DNA of 41,797 nucleotides from Anaerolineae bacterium (GTDB taxonomy: Bacteria > Chloroflexota > Anaerolineae > UBA3071): NCBI GenBank assembly GCA_029907105.1, contig JARYMM010000029.1, positions 1,047 through 42,843 on the forward strand. The letters are read 5' to 3'. How positions within the stretch are numbered: the first letter of the stretch is position 1; every line of letters starts with the position of its first letter. The translations under genes and the position numbers were made by a program. The notes below the pieces were generated by a model, which had not been told where the DNA came from, ran no database searches, and was given only the letters and a program-made list of their open reading frames with translations. Below, piece by piece: positions 39,926 to 41,797 of the stretch.

Positions 39926-41647
39926 ATGGCCCTCTCCCGCCTCTTCAAAGTCGAACAACCCACCCGCCGCACCTTCACCTGGGGCGATGGCCTCGTCCTG
40001 ATCGGCGTGGCCGTCCTGATCTACGCCGGTGTGCGCCTGGCGCTGGGCGCCCCGACGACGGTAGCGGGGCCGGTCATCTCCCTCTCGCCCCGCGCCCTGC
40101 CCCGCTACGCCCTCTTCTCCGTGGCCCGTATGGCGGCGGCCTACGCGCTGTCCATGCTGTTCACCCTGGTCTATGGCTACCTGGCCGCCTACAACCGCCG
40201 CGCCGAGCAGGTGCTGATGCCCCTGCTCGACGTGTTGCAGAGCGTGCCCATCCTCTCCTTCCTGCCGGTCGTGCTGCTCAGTTTCAGCGCCATCCTGCCC
40301 GAAAACCTGGCCGCAGAACTGGCCTCGGTGGTGCTCATCTTTACCAGCCAGGCCTGGAACCTGACCTTTGCCTGGTATCAATCGCTGACCACCGTTCCGA
40401 AGGAACTGCGCGAGGCCAGTGCGACCTTCCGTTTCAACGGCTGGCTGCGCTTCAGGATGCTGGAACTGCCGTTCGGCGCCATCAGCCTGCTGTGGAACAG
40501 CATGATGAGCTGGGCCGGCGGCTGGTTCTTCCTGATGGCCGCCGAGATTTTCACCGTCGGCCAGCGCGACTTTCGCCTGCCGGGGCTGGGCGCCTACCTC
40601 CGGGAAGCGGCCAATCAGGGCGACCTGCCGGCCATCCTCTACGGCCTGGGCGCCCTGATCCTGGTCATCGTGGCCCTCGATCAACTGGTCTGGCGGCCGC
40701 TGCTGGCCTGGGCCGACCGCTTCAAGCTGGAGACGGTCGAAAGCGAGAATCCGCCCACGTCGTGGTTCTATGACCTGCTGCGCGGCTCCCGCCTGGTGGA
40801 CGGCTTCTCGCGCCGGGTCTGGCAGCCGCTGGCCGAACGGGTGGACGCCTGGCTGCTGCGCCGCTTCCCGATGTCCGACGAGCAACGGCGCGCCGGCAGC
40901 GGCCGTCCCTGGGGCATGTACCTGCTGGCCGCCGTGGTGGGCCTGGCGCTGCTTTACGGCGTCTATCGCGCCGGGGAGATGTTGTGGCAGGTTCCGCCGG
41001 CTCAGTGGCAGGAGATCGGCCTGGGCGTCCTGGCCACCCTGCTGCGCGTCTCGGCGGCGCTGACCATCGCCCTGGCCTGGACCGTGCCGGTGGGCGTGGC
41101 CATCGGCACCAACCCCCGCCTGGCTACCTGGCTGCAACCGCTGGTGCAGGTCACCGCCTCTGTGCCGGCTACGGCCCTCTTCCCGGTCTTTCTCCTCCTG
41201 ATGGTCGGTCTGGCCGGAGGCCTCAACCTGGCCGCCGTGCTGTTGATGTTGATGGGCACCCAGTGGTATCTCTTGTTCAACATCATCGCCGGGGCGTCGG
41301 CCATCCCTCAGGATTTGAAATACACCACCGCGCTGTTGCAATTGAGCCGCTGGGAGCGCTGGCGCACGCTGATCCTGCCGGCTCTTTTCCCCTACATTAT
41401 CACCGGCGCGATCACCGCCAGCGGTGGAGCCTGGAACGCCAGCATCGTCGCCGAATACGTCGAGTTCGGTGGGCGTACCCTGCGAACGACCGGGATCGGT
41501 GCGCTGATCGCCCACGCGACCGCGAACGGCGACTATCCCCTGCTCCTGGCCGCCACCCTGACGATGATCGTCACCGTGGTCGTCGTCAACCGCCTGGTGT
41601 GGCGTCGGCTCTACCGCCTGGCCGAAGAGCGCTACCGTATGGAGTGA
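39926..41647 (+). CDS. Fused double permease of an ABC importer (NitT/TauT type)
   Basis: 573-aa membrane protein with two BPD_transp_1 domains: first half about residues 25-280 and second half about 330-565, each with several spans. EAA-type coupling loops are ELREASATFRFNGWLRFRMLELP and DLKYTTALLQLSRWERWRTLILPALFPYI, followed by GGAWNASIVAEYV. Similar fused permeases occur in nitrate/taurine-like importers. CAGGAG precedes the ATG at 39926. Its ATPase starts just downstream but the window ends. Confidence 0.9.
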   Translation: MALSRLFKVEQPTRRTFTWGDGLVLIGVAVLIYAGVRLALGAPTTVAGPVISLSPRALPRYALFSVARMAAAYALSMLFTLVYGYLAAYNRRAEQVLMPLLDVLQSVPILSFLPVVLLSFSAILPENLAAELASVVLIFTSQAWNLTFAWYQSLTTVPKELREASATFRFNGWLRFRMLELPFGAISLLWNSMMSWAGGWFFLMAAEIFTVGQRDFRLPGLGAYLREAANQGDLPAILYGLGALILVIVALDQLVWRPLLAWADRFKLETVESENPPTSWFYDLLRGSRLVDGFSRRVWQPLAERVDAWLLRRFPMSDEQRRAGSGRPWGMYLLAAVVGLALLYGVYRAGEMLWQVPPAQWQEIGLGVLATLLRVSAALTIALAWTVPVGVAIGTNPRLATWLQPLVQVTASVPATALFPVFLLLMVGLAGGLNLAAVLLMLMGTQWYLLFNIIAGASAIPQDLKYTTALLQLSRWERWRTLILPALFPYIITGAITASGGAWNASIVAEYVEFGGRTLRTTGIGALIAHATANGDYPLLLAATLTMIVTVVVVNRLVWRRLYRLAEERYRME

Positions 41648-41650
41648 GCC

Positions 41651-41797
41651 ATGTCAACGAACGGGTATCTCCTGGAACTGCAACACATCAACCAGATCTA
41701 CCGCAGCGGCGAGCGCAAGTTCACCGCCGTGCAGGACGTGAACCGGCTTATCAAGAACTACGTGGAGATGCGCAAGATGATGAAGAAGATGATGACC
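41651..41797 (+). CDS. Partial ABC ATPase, chimeric with Ffh-like sequence at the edge
   Basis: The first about 30 residues (LLELQHINQIYRSGERKFTAVQDV) are the start of a NitT/TauT ATPase, as expected after the permease. Then the frame reads NRLIKNYVEMRKMMKKMM, which is the C-terminus of the signal recognition particle protein Ffh (VNRLIKNY...EMRKMMKKM). Both share a VQDVN-like stretch. Probably a misjoin at the contig end. Confidence 0.7.
   Translation, partial: MSTNGYLLELQHINQIYRSGERKFTAVQDVNRLIKNYVEMRKMMKKMMT

Noticed and set aside
39818..41515. Open frame of about 565 codons on the - strand opposite the double permease
   Set aside because: Gln/Gly/His-rich low-complexity translation typical of antisense GC-rich frames; the permease is well supported.

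Overview
The window is GC-rich (roughly 60-65 %), densely coding, and reads like a contig from an anaerobic Chloroflexota bacterium, probably Anaerolineae-like. This is an inference from protein style: an S8 protease with DUF11 repeats, B12-binding radical SAM, DUF3786, Mth938, CooC, flavodiiron protein, HdrA-like and DUF59 genes, and intergenic CATTGCGAG and GGGGCGGGT repeats. I see no rRNA, tRNA, CRISPR, transposase or phage genes. Several genes are cut off where a different sequence begins, and the right edge is a chimera of an ABC ATPase and Ffh, so assembly quality should be kept in mind.

Layout. 1-210: edge repeats. 211-6210 (-): a large secreted subtilase. 6656-11683 (-): a tightly overlapping operon of radical SAM, M19 dipeptidase, Na/Pi transporter (frameshifted), double USP, DUF3786 and Mth938-like genes. 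12141-14802 (-): a two-repeat lipoprotein and a B12-radical SAM enzyme. 15385-19798 (+): macro domain, EcfA, EcfT, nitroreductase, a gene fragment and an MFS exporter. 19868-20203 (-): STAS. 20431-21737 (+): CooC and a cold-shock protein with an attenuator-like leader.

21859-25453 is the most interesting part: two divergent thiol-redox units meet at 24280-24480. Leftward run a CsoR/CstR-type repressor, a tiny membrane peptide, OsmC, thioredoxin, a membrane-anchored thioredoxin-like protein, TrmO and an FmdB zinc ribbon. Rightward run ArsR, an AhpD-like protein and a truncated permease. The thioredoxin-like gene and the AhpD-like gene each have an in-frame TGA exactly at a redox-motif cysteine (UxxC and CxxU), so both are strong selenocysteine candidates. 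Both regulators have clear palindromic operators overlapping or abutting sigma70-type promoters.

25450-39483 (+) is a long co-directional run of redox and Fe-S genes: methyltransferase, stand-alone HdrA-like domain, two YlbF proteins, ferredoxin, CoA-binding protein, small zinc ribbons, SufC with a truncated SufB/D, two DUF59 proteins, DegV, MoaB/MogA, a BASS/ACR3-like transporter, USP, transglutaminase-like protein, DGC protein, a DUF6951-like protein, XdhC, PIG-L deacetylase and a flavodiiron protein. It suggests anaerobic Fe-S, molybdenum-cofactor and thiol/oxygen stress metabolism. 39495-41797 (+) holds a broken ABC ATPase, a fused double permease and the chimeric contig end.
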